Positions 24,949 through 32,539 of a stretch of DNA of 64,000 bases are shown in pieces (position 1 is the first letter of the stretch; each line of letters begins with the position of its first letter). The notes below the pieces were generated by a model. That model saw nothing but the letters and a program-made list of their open reading frames with translations, did no database searches and had not been told where the DNA came from. Position numbers and translations under genes: made by a program. Source of the stretch: Micavibrio sp. GTDB taxonomy: Bacteria; Pseudomonadota; Alphaproteobacteria; UBA9219. The DNA lies in NCBI GenBank assembly GCA_020718105.1, contig DYDA01000003.1:17332-81331 (forward strand), written 5' to 3'.

Positions 24949-25536
24949 ATGCTGAACTCGTCTTTCTCTCCTGATTTGTCCTTAGGCCTCATCTCTATCG
25001 AATCCGATTCAAAAAGAACGCTCTGTCCATCCCTTCATGAACATCGGTGCAAAGTCACCCAAAAAAAACTCATTGAAGAGCTTCATCAAAGTCCCCCTTG
25101 GCGCTGTGTTTCTATGCCGTTAGAGCTTCAAGAGCCGTCCCTTGTTCACAATCTTCGGGCGCAATTTTGTAAAACGGCTAAAAAGATGTTTGTCAGAGAA
25201 ACGGTTCGCTCCATACGGGGACGCGGGGTTAAAGCGGCGCCCATCATTGTCCAATGGCCTGTTCATCATGTGATTCCGTTAAGCCTTGGTGGCAATAACG
25301 ACCAACTCGCCCTGTGCGCGCCGCTTTGGCATATTGCGATTCATCACACGATTGCCTTGCAAACCCGCGGCATGAAAGTTGGCGAAACGCGGCTTGTTGA
25401 TATTCCTCTTCTGGGCGGTTCTGTTTGGGGTTTGACACGAGAGTTTGTTGAGCGTTGCCAAAAAGAGCCTTCACCCAAAGCGCGGCGTGCCAATTATTTG
25501 GCGCAATCCAAAAAGATTTCTTTGAATTGCCTTTGA
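24949..25536 (+). CDS. Putative HNH-like nuclease
   Basis: A 195-residue protein of uncertain family. Its one recognisable piece lies near residues 105-145: [20 protein letters not shown], then [13 protein letters not shown]. This matches the HNH beta-beta-alpha metal pattern (H-H-x-I-P-L-x-x-G-G-x-N ... H-x-x-x-H). No zinc-knuckle cysteine pairs are evident. The rest ([26 protein letters not shown]-type basic stretches) is unrecognised. Starts 28 codons further upstream exist but the leader would be hydrophobic and unlikely. It converges with lipB, overlapping by 43 bp. No phage or restriction genes are adjacent, so the target is unknown. Confidence 0.6.
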   Translation: MLNSSFSPDLSLGLISIESDSKRTLCPSLHEHRCKVTQKKLIEELHQSPPWRCVSMPLELQEPSLVHNLRAQFCKTAKKMFVRETVRSIRGRGVKAAPIIVQWPVHHVIPLSLGGNNDQLALCAPLWHIAIHHTIALQTRGMKVGETRLVDIPLLGGSVWGLTREFVERCQKEPSPKARRANYLAQSKKISLNCL

Positions 25537-26156
25537 AGGGCCGCGTCAACCTCGGCCATCGTGACGCGCACGCCTAAATCGTGCAATGAGGTGACGCCAT
25601 AGCCTGTGATCCCGCATGGCACGATGCCCGTAAAATGGGACAGGTCAGGGTTTACGTTGATCGCCACGCCGTGTGATGTCACCCAGCGCCGCGCCCTCAC
25701 GCCCAGCGCGGCAATTTTCTTATCTTGTCCGGTGGCGGTCATCACCCAAACACCTATACGTCCCTTGCGCCTCCCACCGCTCACGCCAAACTCGGCCAAG
25801 GTGCGGATAACCCACTCTTCCAATCGCCAGACATGGGCGCGCAGATCACGATCACGGCGCGTCAAATCCATGACCGCATAAACAACCCGCTGCTGAGGGC
25901 CATGATAAGTGTGCTTGCCCCCGCGCCCTGTTTGATAAACAGGAAAACGCGCCGCATCGATTAGCTCCTCCACGCAGGCGCTCGTGCCCGCCGTGTAAAG
26001 GGGGGGGTGCTCCAATAGCCAGACAAGCTCACCCGCCTGCCCCGCCAAAACCGCGTTCACGTGAGCATCCATAACGGCCAAGGCCTCCTCATAGGGCACA
26101 AGGCCTTGGGAAACCCGCCATTCAAAAGGAAAAAGGGGAGGGGGCTGATTGCTCAT
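25494..26156 (-). CDS. lipB: Octanoyl-ACP:protein octanoyltransferase
   Basis: LipB moves octanoate from ACP to lipoyl domains, the first step of lipoate synthesis. The motifs [17 protein letters not shown] (about 77-93), [20 protein letters not shown] with the catalytic lysine, and [16 protein letters not shown] with the catalytic cysteine are present. The usual HGPGQ is HGPQQ here, a glycine-to-glutamine change in the substrate loop. The length of 220 residues is normal. The 3' end overlaps the convergent HNH-like gene by 43 bp. lipA is not in the window. Confidence 0.94.
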   Translation of the reverse strand: MSNQPPPLFPFEWRVSQGLVPYEEALAVMDAHVNAVLAGQAGELVWLLEHPPLYTAGTSACVEELIDAARFPVYQTGRGGKHTYHGPQQRVVYAVMDLTRRDRDLRAHVWRLEEWVIRTLAEFGVSGGRRKGRIGVWVMTATGQDKKIAALGVRARRWVTSHGVAINVNPDLSHFTGIVPCGITGYGVTSLHDLGVRVTMAEVDAALQRQFKEIFLDCAK

Positions 26157-26287
26157 GAAGCTAACCTATCCCATCCATGGGGCAAACCTCAATATCAGCA
26201 CTCTTTTTTTATCCCCCTTCGAAAAGGCGCTTGATTTACCTGCCCGTGATCTGCTACCCCTACGCACCTACTGGCGATAAGCCCCGT

Positions 26288-26374
26288 GCGGTCATGGCGG
26301 AATTGGTAGACGCGCAGCGTTGAGGTCGCTGTGGGAGAAATCTCGTGGAAGTTCAAGTCTTCTTGACCGCACCA
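26288..26374 (+). tRNA. tRNA-Leu (anticodon GAG)
   Basis: The acceptor stem pairs GCGGTCA with TGACCGC, and CCA is encoded. The anticodon arm is CAGCG-TTGAGGT-CGCTG, giving anticodon GAG. A long class II variable arm (GGGAGAAATCTC) and a T-arm GGAAG-TTCAAGT-CTTCT follow. The 87-nt length suits tRNA-Leu. A 17-bp perfect inverted repeat beginning within the CCA acts as terminator. Confidence 0.97.
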
Positions 26375-26410
26375 ATAAGAAAGCCCCCTGAAAGGGGGCT
26401 TTCTTATTGG
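26372..26410 (+). terminator. Terminator of tRNA-Leu
   Basis: CCAATAAGAAAGCCCCC and its exact inverse complement form a 17-bp stem with a five-base loop. The stem begins inside the encoded CCA end. Confidence 0.85.
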
Positions 26411-26680
26411 TCAGGTAAGGACAGGTCTCGAACTTCCATGGAAGTTCACAAAACGCGACCAAAGGAGCGTTTGGGACGCAACTTTTGCGAAGCGTTAGCG
26501 AAGCAAAAGGGCGCCCGAAGGGTGAAAACCGACCTAAGGGAGGTTTTTATCAATTCTTCTTGACCGCACCAGCCTTCGCTCGCGCAGCGAGGGAAGGCTG
26601 GTGCGACGTAGAGCCCAGCACTTGATGCGGGGGGAAGTCGGGCTCTCGCCGCTGCGCGAGCGACGGCTTCCTAAGCAGGA
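26411..26680. other. tRNA-derived and palindromic DNA downstream of tRNA-Leu
   Basis: No gene is seen. The interval holds an 18-bp perfect palindrome GAACTTCCATGGAAGTTC (26430-26447) whose right half copies the tRNA T-arm; nested hairpins (AAACGC/GCGTTT, CTTTTGC/GCAAAAG, AAACC/GGTTT) from 26450 to 26548; a second copy of the tRNA 3' end (26555-26571); and further hairpins (CCAGCCTTC/GAAGGCTGG, GAGCCC/GGGCTC). It looks like an element inserted into a duplicated tRNA 3' portion. Confidence 0.6.
26555..26571 (+). repeat. Direct repeat of the tRNA-Leu 3' end
   Basis: TCTTCTTGACCGCACCA is identical to 26358-26374 of tRNA-Leu, 197 bp further on. Such copies are typical of attachment-site duplications, but no integrase gene lies nearby. 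Confidence 0.8.
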
Positions 26681-26820
26681 TCCCCCCCGCCTTCTTCTGC
26701 GCTTTTCTCGCTTTGTGGGGCAGGTTGCGGATGGCGCGGGTGATGATATGGGGGCTTAATTTTCAACGCTTGAACTGTTTTGAGGTTCTTAATCCCTTCT
26801 TTTTTTGCTATAAGCCCCTC

Positions 26821-28158
26821 ATGAAACAAACAACACATACATCTCAAGCCTTGGTTTCTCGCTTGACGGGGGCCTTGCGCGGCACGGTGACCCCGCCGGG
26901 GGATAAAAGCATTTCGCACCGCGCTATCATGCTCGGCGGCATCGCTGCGGGTCGCACGAGCGTGCGCGGTCTTTTGGAGGGGGAGGATGTTCTGTCCACG
27001 GTGGCCGCCTTGCGAGCTTTGGGCGCACAGATTGCCAAAGAAGGCGACGTTTGGATCATTGATGGTGTTGGGCTTGATAAGCTGCAAGAGGCCGCTGGCG
27101 TCTTGGATATGGGGAACAGCGGCACCTCGGCGCGTCTTCTGATCGGCCTTCTTGGGGCACGTCCGTTCACCAGTTTTTTTACGGGCGACGCCTCACTGTG
27201 CAAAAGACCGATGGGGCGCGTGATAGAGCCTCTTTCACAAATGGGGGCGACGTTTATGAGCCGCGAGGGAGGACGTTTTCCACTCGCCGTGCGCGGGGCG
27301 GGGGCGCCCAAGGCTATAACCTATCGCTTGCCTGTTGCTTCGGCGCAGGTCAAGTCAGCCGTTTTGCTAGCGGGGCTGAGTGCGGAAGGGACGACCACGG
27401 TGATCGAGCCTATCCCTACGCGTGATCCGACCGAGCGCATGCTTCGCGCCTTTGGCGCTCAATTGACGATTGAAAAGGGAGAGGATGGCGCGTCCGTTAT
27501 TCGTTTGCAGGGGCGCCCGCGCCTGACGGGGCGCGAGATTATCGTTCCAGCGGATATTAGTTCGGCGGCCTTTCCTATCGTGGCGGCGTGTCTGCGCGAT
27601 GGCTCTAAAGTCAAGCTGATGAATGTCGGCATCAATGAACGCCGCGCAGGAATCTTATGCAGTTTGCAAGAAATGGGTGCCATCGTTCTTTTAGAGAATG
27701 AACGCGAAGTGTGTGGTGAGCCTGTGGCCGATATCCTTGTGCGCGGCAGCGCGTTAAAGGGAGTCACCATTCCCGCCAGCCGCGTGCCTTCGATGGTTGA
27801 TGAGTATCCTGTTTTGGCGATGGCCGCCGCGTGCGCGAACGGCACATCGCGCTTTATCGGCCTTGGGGAACTCCGCGTGAAGGAAAGCGATCGCCTGATG
27901 CTGGTGGCCGACGGGCTGAAGGCTTGCGGCGTAGCGGTCGAGATTGAAGGTGATGATCTGATTATTCATGGGACGGGAGTGCCCCCACGCGGCGGCGCGA
28001 CGATTGCCACGGCGCTGGATCACCGCATCGCGATGAGCTTTCTGGTGTTGGGCATGGCAACGCCTGAGCCCATTGCCGTGGATGATGGCCGCGTGATCGC
28101 AACCAGTTTTCCGAACTTCACCACCATGATGAATGATCTTGGCGCGAAGCTGGGATAG
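26821..28158 (+). CDS. aroA: 3-phosphoshikimate 1-carboxyvinyltransferase (EPSP synthase, class II-like)
   Basis: AroA makes EPSP from shikimate-3-phosphate and PEP in aromatic amino-acid synthesis. Motifs are PPGDKSISHRAIMLG (25-39), MGNSGTSARL (97-106), GDASLCKRPMGRVIEPL, PVASAQVKSAVLLAGL, TRDPTERMLRAFGA, VPSMVDEYPVLAMAAA, ELRVKESDRL and LDHRIAMSFLVLG. The overall pattern (SAQVKSAVLLAGL, TTVIEP, MSFLVLGMATPEPI) follows the CP4-like class II enzymes. At the position where CP4 EPSPS has Ala (NAAT), this protein has Gly (NSGT, G101). The start is the ATG at 26821, because the longer frame upstream lacks similarity. A CTTGAACTGTTTT motif about 50 bp upstream may be part of the promoter. Confidence 0.96.
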   Translation: MKQTTHTSQALVSRLTGALRGTVTPPGDKSISHRAIMLGGIAAGRTSVRGLLEGEDVLSTVAALRALGAQIAKEGDVWIIDGVGLDKLQEAAGVLDMGNSGTSARLLIGLLGARPFTSFFTGDASLCKRPMGRVIEPLSQMGATFMSREGGRFPLAVRGAGAPKAITYRLPVASAQVKSAVLLAGLSAEGTTTVIEPIPTRDPTERMLRAFGAQLTIEKGEDGASVIRLQGRPRLTGREIIVPADISSAAFPIVAACLRDGSKVKLMNVGINERRAGILCSLQEMGAIVLLENEREVCGEPVADILVRGSALKGVTIPASRVPSMVDEYPVLAMAAACANGTSRFIGLGELRVKESDRLMLVADGLKACGVAVEIEGDDLIIHGTGVPPRGGATIATALDHRIAMSFLVLGMATPEPIAVDDGRVIATSFPNFTTMMNDLGAKLG

Positions 28159-28162
28159 GGGA

Positions 28163-29071
28163 TTATCCTCCTCTTGGCAGCTTCGTGCCTAAGGCGGCGC
28201 GGGCTTGCATAATCTCGCGGCGAAAGGCGAAGAGCTTGGCGGGGCGGCCTTTGACAGAGGCCGTTTGATCGCTTGTTTCCTCGACAAGACCTTGTGAGAG
28301 GACAAGGCGGCGGAAGTTTTGTTTGTGAAGGCGAAGACCCGCCAAAGCCTCCACCGTGTTTTGCAGTTGTAAAAGCGTGAAGCGCGGCGGCAGCAATTCA
28401 AACACCACGGGACGGTATTTGATTTTGGCGCGAAGTCGTGCAATGGCCGTGGCCAGAATGCGGCGGTGATCATGCTTCATGGCGATGCCGCTGGCCATGG
28501 GCTTGGCGTTGTTTTGGCGCGGAGCGTGGCGCAGCGCCTCATCAATCAATCCGGCCTCCCACAACAATTCATAGCGCTGCAAGACAAGCTCTTCGTTCCA
28601 TGCGCGTGGGTCTTTGGGAAAGGCGATATCAATCCGCGCTTGCTTCTCGCGCCGTGTTTGTGCGTTTGGCGCAGCGCTTCGCCAGGCCACAAGGTGCTTG
28701 CGAAGTGTTAGGCCTAATGCTTCGGCCTTTTCGGTGCGGCGATCCTCCCATGGAAAAAATTGATACCAGTCCACGGCGGCGCTTTGGCCAAGGTCTTTCG
28801 CGAGCGCCAAATAGCCGATGGAAATAATGCGCTGGCCATCCGTTTCGCGATTTTTGTCGGCAAAGGTGTAAAGCTGTTCGACATAGCCAAGGGAAAGACC
28901 CGCGTGCTTGGTCACCCATGCGCGCAAGGCTTGTTCCAGCTTTTCATGCCGCGTTTCAAGAGGGCCAGAGGGCAGGGCAAAATCCGTGGCCACGACGATG
29001 CGTGGCTGTCCGTCCGTGACGCTGACAATCACGGCGCTTAGTTCAAGGGCAATTTTTTGCGCGGCGGCCAT
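28163..29071 (-). CDS. nadQ: Nudix-winged-helix transcriptional regulator of NAD synthesis (NadQ/NrtR type)
   Basis: Residues 1-140 form a Nudix-like domain (LELSAVIVSVTDGQPRIVVA ... LPSGPLETRHEKLEQALRAW), in which the catalytic REUXEE box is lost (RAWVTKHAG), so it should bind rather than hydrolyse a nucleotide. The C-terminal winged helix has the typical signature FTLLQLQNTVEALAGLRLHK, NFRRLVLSQGLVEE and KGRPAKLFAFR. The NrtR and NadQ families, both of this build, control NAD genes. The gene is divergent from nadA-nadB-nadC, and two matching palindromes lie between them. The assignment to NadQ rather than NrtR rests on the nadABC context and lineage, not on a specific residue. Confidence 0.82.
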   Translation of the reverse strand: MAAAQKIALELSAVIVSVTDGQPRIVVATDFALPSGPLETRHEKLEQALRAWVTKHAGLSLGYVEQLYTFADKNRETDGQRIISIGYLALAKDLGQSAAVDWYQFFPWEDRRTEKAEALGLTLRKHLVAWRSAAPNAQTRREKQARIDIAFPKDPRAWNEELVLQRYELLWEAGLIDEALRHAPRQNNAKPMASGIAMKHDHRRILATAIARLRAKIKYRPVVFELLPPRFTLLQLQNTVEALAGLRLHKQNFRRLVLSQGLVEETSDQTASVKGRPAKLFAFRREIMQARAALGTKLPRGG

Positions 29072-29092
29072 GGGGGCGGAGGATCCTTGCTT

Positions 29093-29113
29093 TTATGCTC
29101 AAAATGATCATAA
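29093..29113. promoter_or_regulatory. Palindrome 1, candidate operator of the nad regulator
   Basis: TTATGCTC-AAAAT-GATCATAA is a 21-bp imperfect palindrome (7 of 8 arm positions pair) 22 bp upstream of the Nudix-type regulator gene. It matches palindrome 2 at most positions. The centres are 62 bp apart, about six helical turns. Confidence 0.65.
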
Positions 29114-29154
29114 TCATTTGCGTGTCGCTTGGCGACTCCTTTTTTTATCTCTCT

Positions 29155-29175
29155 TAATGCTCAAAAGGAGCATAA
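29155..29175. promoter_or_regulatory. Palindrome 2, candidate operator overlapping the nadA ribosome binding site
   Basis: TAATGCTC-AAAAG-GAGCATAA (21 bp, 7 of 8 arm positions pair). Its GGAG is also the Shine-Dalgarno sequence of nadA (ATG at 29179), so bound protein would lie at or just after the transcription start. Confidence 0.65.
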
Positions 29176-29178
29176 AGC

Positions 29179-30153
29179 ATGACAGACGGCGAAGACTTGG
29201 TGGCTTTATACAAACGCCTTGAAAAAGTGGTGGCGCAGGATGCGTGGGAGGGGATGGCTGATGATATTAAGGCCATTCGCGCTTTAAAGCGGGAGAAAAA
29301 CGCGGTTATTCTGGCTCACAACTATATGACGCCAGAGGTGTATTTTGGTGTGGCCGATGTGACGGGCGATTCCTTGGCGCTGGCGCGAGAAGCGGCAAAA
29401 ATGCAGGCCGACGTGATCGTTTGCGCGGGCGTTCATTTTATGGCCGAGACGGCCAAGCTGATGAACCCATCGCGTATTGTTCTTTCGCCGGATTTGCAGG
29501 CGGGGTGTTCTTTGGCCGATTCCATTACGCCGCAGGACGTTCGAGATTTAAGAAAAAAATACCCGGATCGTCCCATCATCACCTATGTCAACACATCGGC
29601 GGCGGTGAAGGCCGAGTGCGATATTTGCTGCACGTCAGGCAATGCGAAGAAGATCGTGGAGTCGCTTAGCGTTTCTGAAGTTGTCATGGTTCCCGATGAA
29701 TATCTGGCGCAAAACGTGGCGCGGCAAACGGCTGTCAAAATTATTCCATGGCATGGGCACTGCGAAGTGCATGAGCAATACGCGCCGCAAGAAGTCGCCG
29801 CGATCCGGCGCGAGAACCCCGCCATCACGATTATCGCGCATCCCGAATGTCCGCCCGACGTGGTGGCGCAAGCCGATTTTGCGGGATCAACCGTGAACAT
29901 GAGCGATTGGGTCACGGAGCATCACCCTCGCCAAGTCATGTTGCTGACCGAGCGTTCCATGAGCGATAACGCGGCGGTGGATCACCCCGACATTGATTTT
30001 GTGCGTCCGCGTTTGCCGTGCCCCTATATGAAGCTCATCACGCTGAAATCTATCCGCCGTTCTCTTGAGACGATGACCCATGCGGTGGAGATCGATGAGA
30101 CTATTGCTACGCCCGCCCGCCGCGCTGTTGAGCGCATGGTTGCGGTGAAATAG
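29179..30153 (+). CDS. nadA: Quinolinate synthase
   Basis: NadA condenses iminoaspartate with dihydroxyacetone phosphate to quinolinate, using an oxygen-sensitive [4Fe-4S] cluster. Landmarks are ILAHNYMTPEVY (44-55), VCAGVHFMAETAKLM with C82, DLQAGCSLAD with C110, CDICCTSGNA with C150/C151, and AHPECPPDVV. Of the conserved cysteines, the ones in GVHF, CTSGNA and HPEC correspond to the cluster ligands. The length of 324 residues is normal. It heads the nadA-nadB-nadC operon; nadB starts at the very next base after its stop. Confidence 0.97.
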   Translation: MTDGEDLVALYKRLEKVVAQDAWEGMADDIKAIRALKREKNAVILAHNYMTPEVYFGVADVTGDSLALAREAAKMQADVIVCAGVHFMAETAKLMNPSRIVLSPDLQAGCSLADSITPQDVRDLRKKYPDRPIITYVNTSAAVKAECDICCTSGNAKKIVESLSVSEVVMVPDEYLAQNVARQTAVKIIPWHGHCEVHEQYAPQEVAAIRRENPAITIIAHPECPPDVVAQADFAGSTVNMSDWVTEHHPRQVMLLTERSMSDNAAVDHPDIDFVRPRLPCPYMKLITLKSIRRSLETMTHAVEIDETIATPARRAVERMVAVK

Positions 30154-31698
30154 ATGACAAGGCCGCCCGTCATCATCATCGGCGCAGGGCTGGCTGGCCT
30201 GACGGTTGCGTTGTCGCTTGCGCCGCAACCTTGCATCGTTCTGGGCCGCAAGGCCATGGCGGGCCTGACGAGCAGCGAATTGGCGCAAGGCGGCATTGCG
30301 GCGGCGGTGGGCGAGGGCGATGCGCCGCTCTATCACGAAAAAGATACGCTGGCGGCGGGCGCTGGTTTTTGCGATCCAAAGGTTGTTCGCATGATCACGC
30401 AGGCCGCGCCTTCTGTGATTGCTTTGCTGCAAGAATGGGGCGTGGCGTTTGATCGCGATGCGGCGGGACTTCTTGAAATGGGGTTGGAAGGGGCGCATAG
30501 CCATCGCCGCATCGTTCATGCGCAGGGCGATTCCACGGGTAAGGCGATAATGCAAGCTTTGGTGGATCGTGCGCGCGCCGCTCCCTCCATAACCTTGATG
30601 GAAGATGTTGAGGTGACGCAGATTCTAACCAATCAACCTTCTTCCGTCACTCCCGCGCAAGCGGGAGTCCCGTTTGGTTTTAATAAAAAACGGGATCCCC
30701 GTTTTCACGGGGATGACGAGCTGGGTGTTTGTAAGACTATCACAGGCGTCCTTTATCATCAGCGCGGATCAATGGAGTCCCTTCACCTCTTAACGGACAG
30801 CGTTGTTCTGGCGACGGGCAGCGCGTGTGCGCTTTGGCAAAACACAACGGTTCCCCTTGGCTCGTGGGGGCATGGCCTTTTGCTGGCGGCGAACGCGGGG
30901 GCGGCGCTTCAAGATTTAGAGTTTGTGCAGTTTCATCCTACGGGGCTGGCTGCGGGATGCGATCCTATGCCGCTGATCAGCGAGGCCGTGCGCGGTGATG
31001 GCGCGTTGCTGGTGAATGAGCGCGGGGAGCGTTTTGTGGATGAGCTTGCGCCGCGTGACGTGGTGGCTCTTTCCATCGCTGCACAGATTGAATGGGGACG
31101 GCGTGTTTTTCTTGATGCGCGAAGGCTACAGGATTTCGTCGCGCATTTTCCTACGGTGTTCGGGATTTGCCGTAAGGCGGGGCTTGATCCTGCGCAAGAG
31201 TTGATCCCTGTTCATCCTGTCGCGCATTATCATATGGGCGGCATTGCGACGAACGCGCAAGGGAAGACGAACGTGCAAGGTCTTTGGGCGTGCGGCGAGT
31301 GCGCGGCGACGGGGCTTCATGGCGCAAACCGCCTTGCCAGCAACTCGTTGTTAGAGGCCGTCGCGATGGGGCAACGTGTGGCGGAGGCTATCAACAAATC
31401 GGATTTCGAATCTGCGCCCCCCTCGCGCTTCGCTCAGGATGACCTTGTCCAGAATAACGAGAAAAAAGGGGATACGCCTGAAACGATTTCACAGGTGCGC
31501 GAAGTGATGACCCGTTATGTCGGCGTGATGCGTGATGCGGCAGGGCTGCATAGGGCGATAGAGAGGCTTGCGTCGTTGGAAAAAGCGGGATCGTCTCGCG
31601 CCGCTGTGGGGTTGCTGATCGCCAGCGCGGCTCTGGCACGCGTCCAAAGCCTTGGCGCGCATTACCGCATGGATGAAAGAAGGGAAAAGCATGGTTGA
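30154..31698 (+). CDS. nadB: L-aspartate oxidase carrying two repeat-derived insertions
   Basis: NadB oxidises aspartate to iminoaspartate for NadA. FAD and substrate motifs are present: VIIIGAGLAGLTVALSL (5-21), SSELAQGGIAAAV, HSHRRIVHAQGDSTGKAIMQ, VQFHPTGLA, GDGALLVNERGERF, HYHMGGIATN and ECAATGLHGANRLASNSLLE. Residues about 164-189 (SSVTPAQAGVPF ... RDPRFHGDDEL) come from a family A palindromic repeat read in frame, inside the FAD domain. A second short segment near 419-430 (APPSRFAQDDL) also looks repeat-derived, in the linker before the C-terminal helical domain. The frame is open throughout, so a full-length protein is expected, but its activity is uncertain. Confidence 0.94.
   Translation: MTRPPVIIIGAGLAGLTVALSLAPQPCIVLGRKAMAGLTSSELAQGGIAAAVGEGDAPLYHEKDTLAAGAGFCDPKVVRMITQAAPSVIALLQEWGVAFDRDAAGLLEMGLEGAHSHRRIVHAQGDSTGKAIMQALVDRARAAPSITLMEDVEVTQILTNQPSSVTPAQAGVPFGFNKKRDPRFHGDDELGVCKTITGVLYHQRGSMESLHLLTDSVVLATGSACALWQNTTVPLGSWGHGLLLAANAGAALQDLEFVQFHPTGLAAGCDPMPLISEAVRGDGALLVNERGERFVDELAPRDVVALSIAAQIEWGRRVFLDARRLQDFVAHFPTVFGICRKAGLDPAQELIPVHPVAHYHMGGIATNAQGKTNVQGLWACGECAATGLHGANRLASNSLLEAVAMGQRVAEAINKSDFESAPPSRFAQDDLVQNNEKKGDTPETISQVREVMTRYVGVMRDAAGLHRAIERLASLEKAGSSRAAVGLLIASAALARVQSLGAHYRMDERREKHG
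30645..30718. repeat. Family A palindromic repeat inside nadB
   Basis: An inverted pair: CGTCACTCCCGCGCAAGCGG ... and AACGGGATCCCCGTTTTCAC followed by GGGGATGACG. The same design as the intergenic family A pairs is kept open as coding sequence within nadB. Confidence 0.88.
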
Positions 31699-32539
31699 GT
31701 CATTACCGGACATGATGGTGAACGACATTGTAGGCGCAGCGTTACGCGAAGATTTGGGACGCGGCGGCGATATCACCAGCAACGCGCTCATTCCTCCCGA
31801 TCAGCATTGGCAAGCTGCGCTTGTCGCGCGCGGCGATGGCGTTGTGGCGGGCTTGGCGCTGGCGCGGCTTGCGTTTATACAGATGGATCCCATGGTTTTG
31901 TTCCAGCCACGCAAGGCCGATGGCGATGCCGTCCAGCGTGGCGCTATCTTGGCCGAGGTGTCGGGCAACGCCCGCGCTCTGCTTGCGGCAGAGAGGACGG
32001 CGCTCAACTTCATTTGTCATTTAAGCGGCATTGCGACGCTGACGCGCCTTTATGTTGACGCTGTTAAACCGCACAAGGCCAAAATCTGCTGTACGCGCAA
32101 GACGACGCCGACACTGCGCTTTCTTGAAAAATATGCGGTGAGAGCAGGCGGCGGCGCAAACCATCGCTTCGGCCTTGATGATGCTGTGTTGATTAAGGAT
32201 AACCATATCGCTGTGACGGGCGACGTGCGCCGCGCTGTGATCAAGGCGCGCCGCGTCGTTGGGCATATGGTCAAGATCGAGGCCGAGGTTGACACGCTGG
32301 ATCAGCTTCGCACGCTGCTTGATGCGCCCGTCGATGTCGTGATGCTGGATAACATGACCCTAGAGCAGATGAAGGAAGCGGTTGCGCTCGTGGGCGGTCG
32401 CTTTATGTTGGAGGCTTCGGGTGGCGTGTCGTTGGAAACGGTGGCCGCGATTGCTGCGACAGGCGTTGACGTGATTTCCGTCGGCGCTCTCACCCACAGT
32501 GCCCCTATCCTTGATATCGCGCTGGATGATGCTGGTTAA
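31691..32539 (+). CDS. nadC: Nicotinate-nucleotide pyrophosphorylase (carboxylating)
   Basis: NadC (quinolinate phosphoribosyltransferase) converts quinolinate and PRPP to nicotinate mononucleotide. Motifs are LREDLGRGGDITSNALIP, SGNARALLAAERTALNFICH, SGIATLTRLYVD, CTRKTTPTLRFLEKYAVRAG, GGANHRFGLDDAVLIKDNH, IEAEVDTLDQ, DVVMLDNM and LEASGGVSLETV. The start at MVESLPD (31691) has AAGGGA upstream and overlaps the nadB stop by eight bases. It completes the nadABC de novo operon. The stop overlaps the convergent glycosyltransferase gene by four bases. Confidence 0.97.
   Translation: MVESLPDMMVNDIVGAALREDLGRGGDITSNALIPPDQHWQAALVARGDGVVAGLALARLAFIQMDPMVLFQPRKADGDAVQRGAILAEVSGNARALLAAERTALNFICHLSGIATLTRLYVDAVKPHKAKICCTRKTTPTLRFLEKYAVRAGGGANHRFGLDDAVLIKDNHIAVTGDVRRAVIKARRVVGHMVKIEAEVDTLDQLRTLLDAPVDVVMLDNMTLEQMKEAVALVGGRFMLEASGGVSLETVAAIAATGVDVISVGALTHSAPILDIALDDAG

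Noticed and set aside
26345-26563. Short frame starting inside tRNA-Leu and running through its terminator
   Set aside because: It overlaps the tRNA and the palindromic element; the apparent protein is a by-product of tRNA-derived repeats.
26411-26680. Prophage or integrative element at tRNA-Leu
   Set aside because: The tRNA 3' duplication suggests an attachment site, but only about 200 bp lie between the copies and no integrase is nearby; kept as a repeat finding instead.
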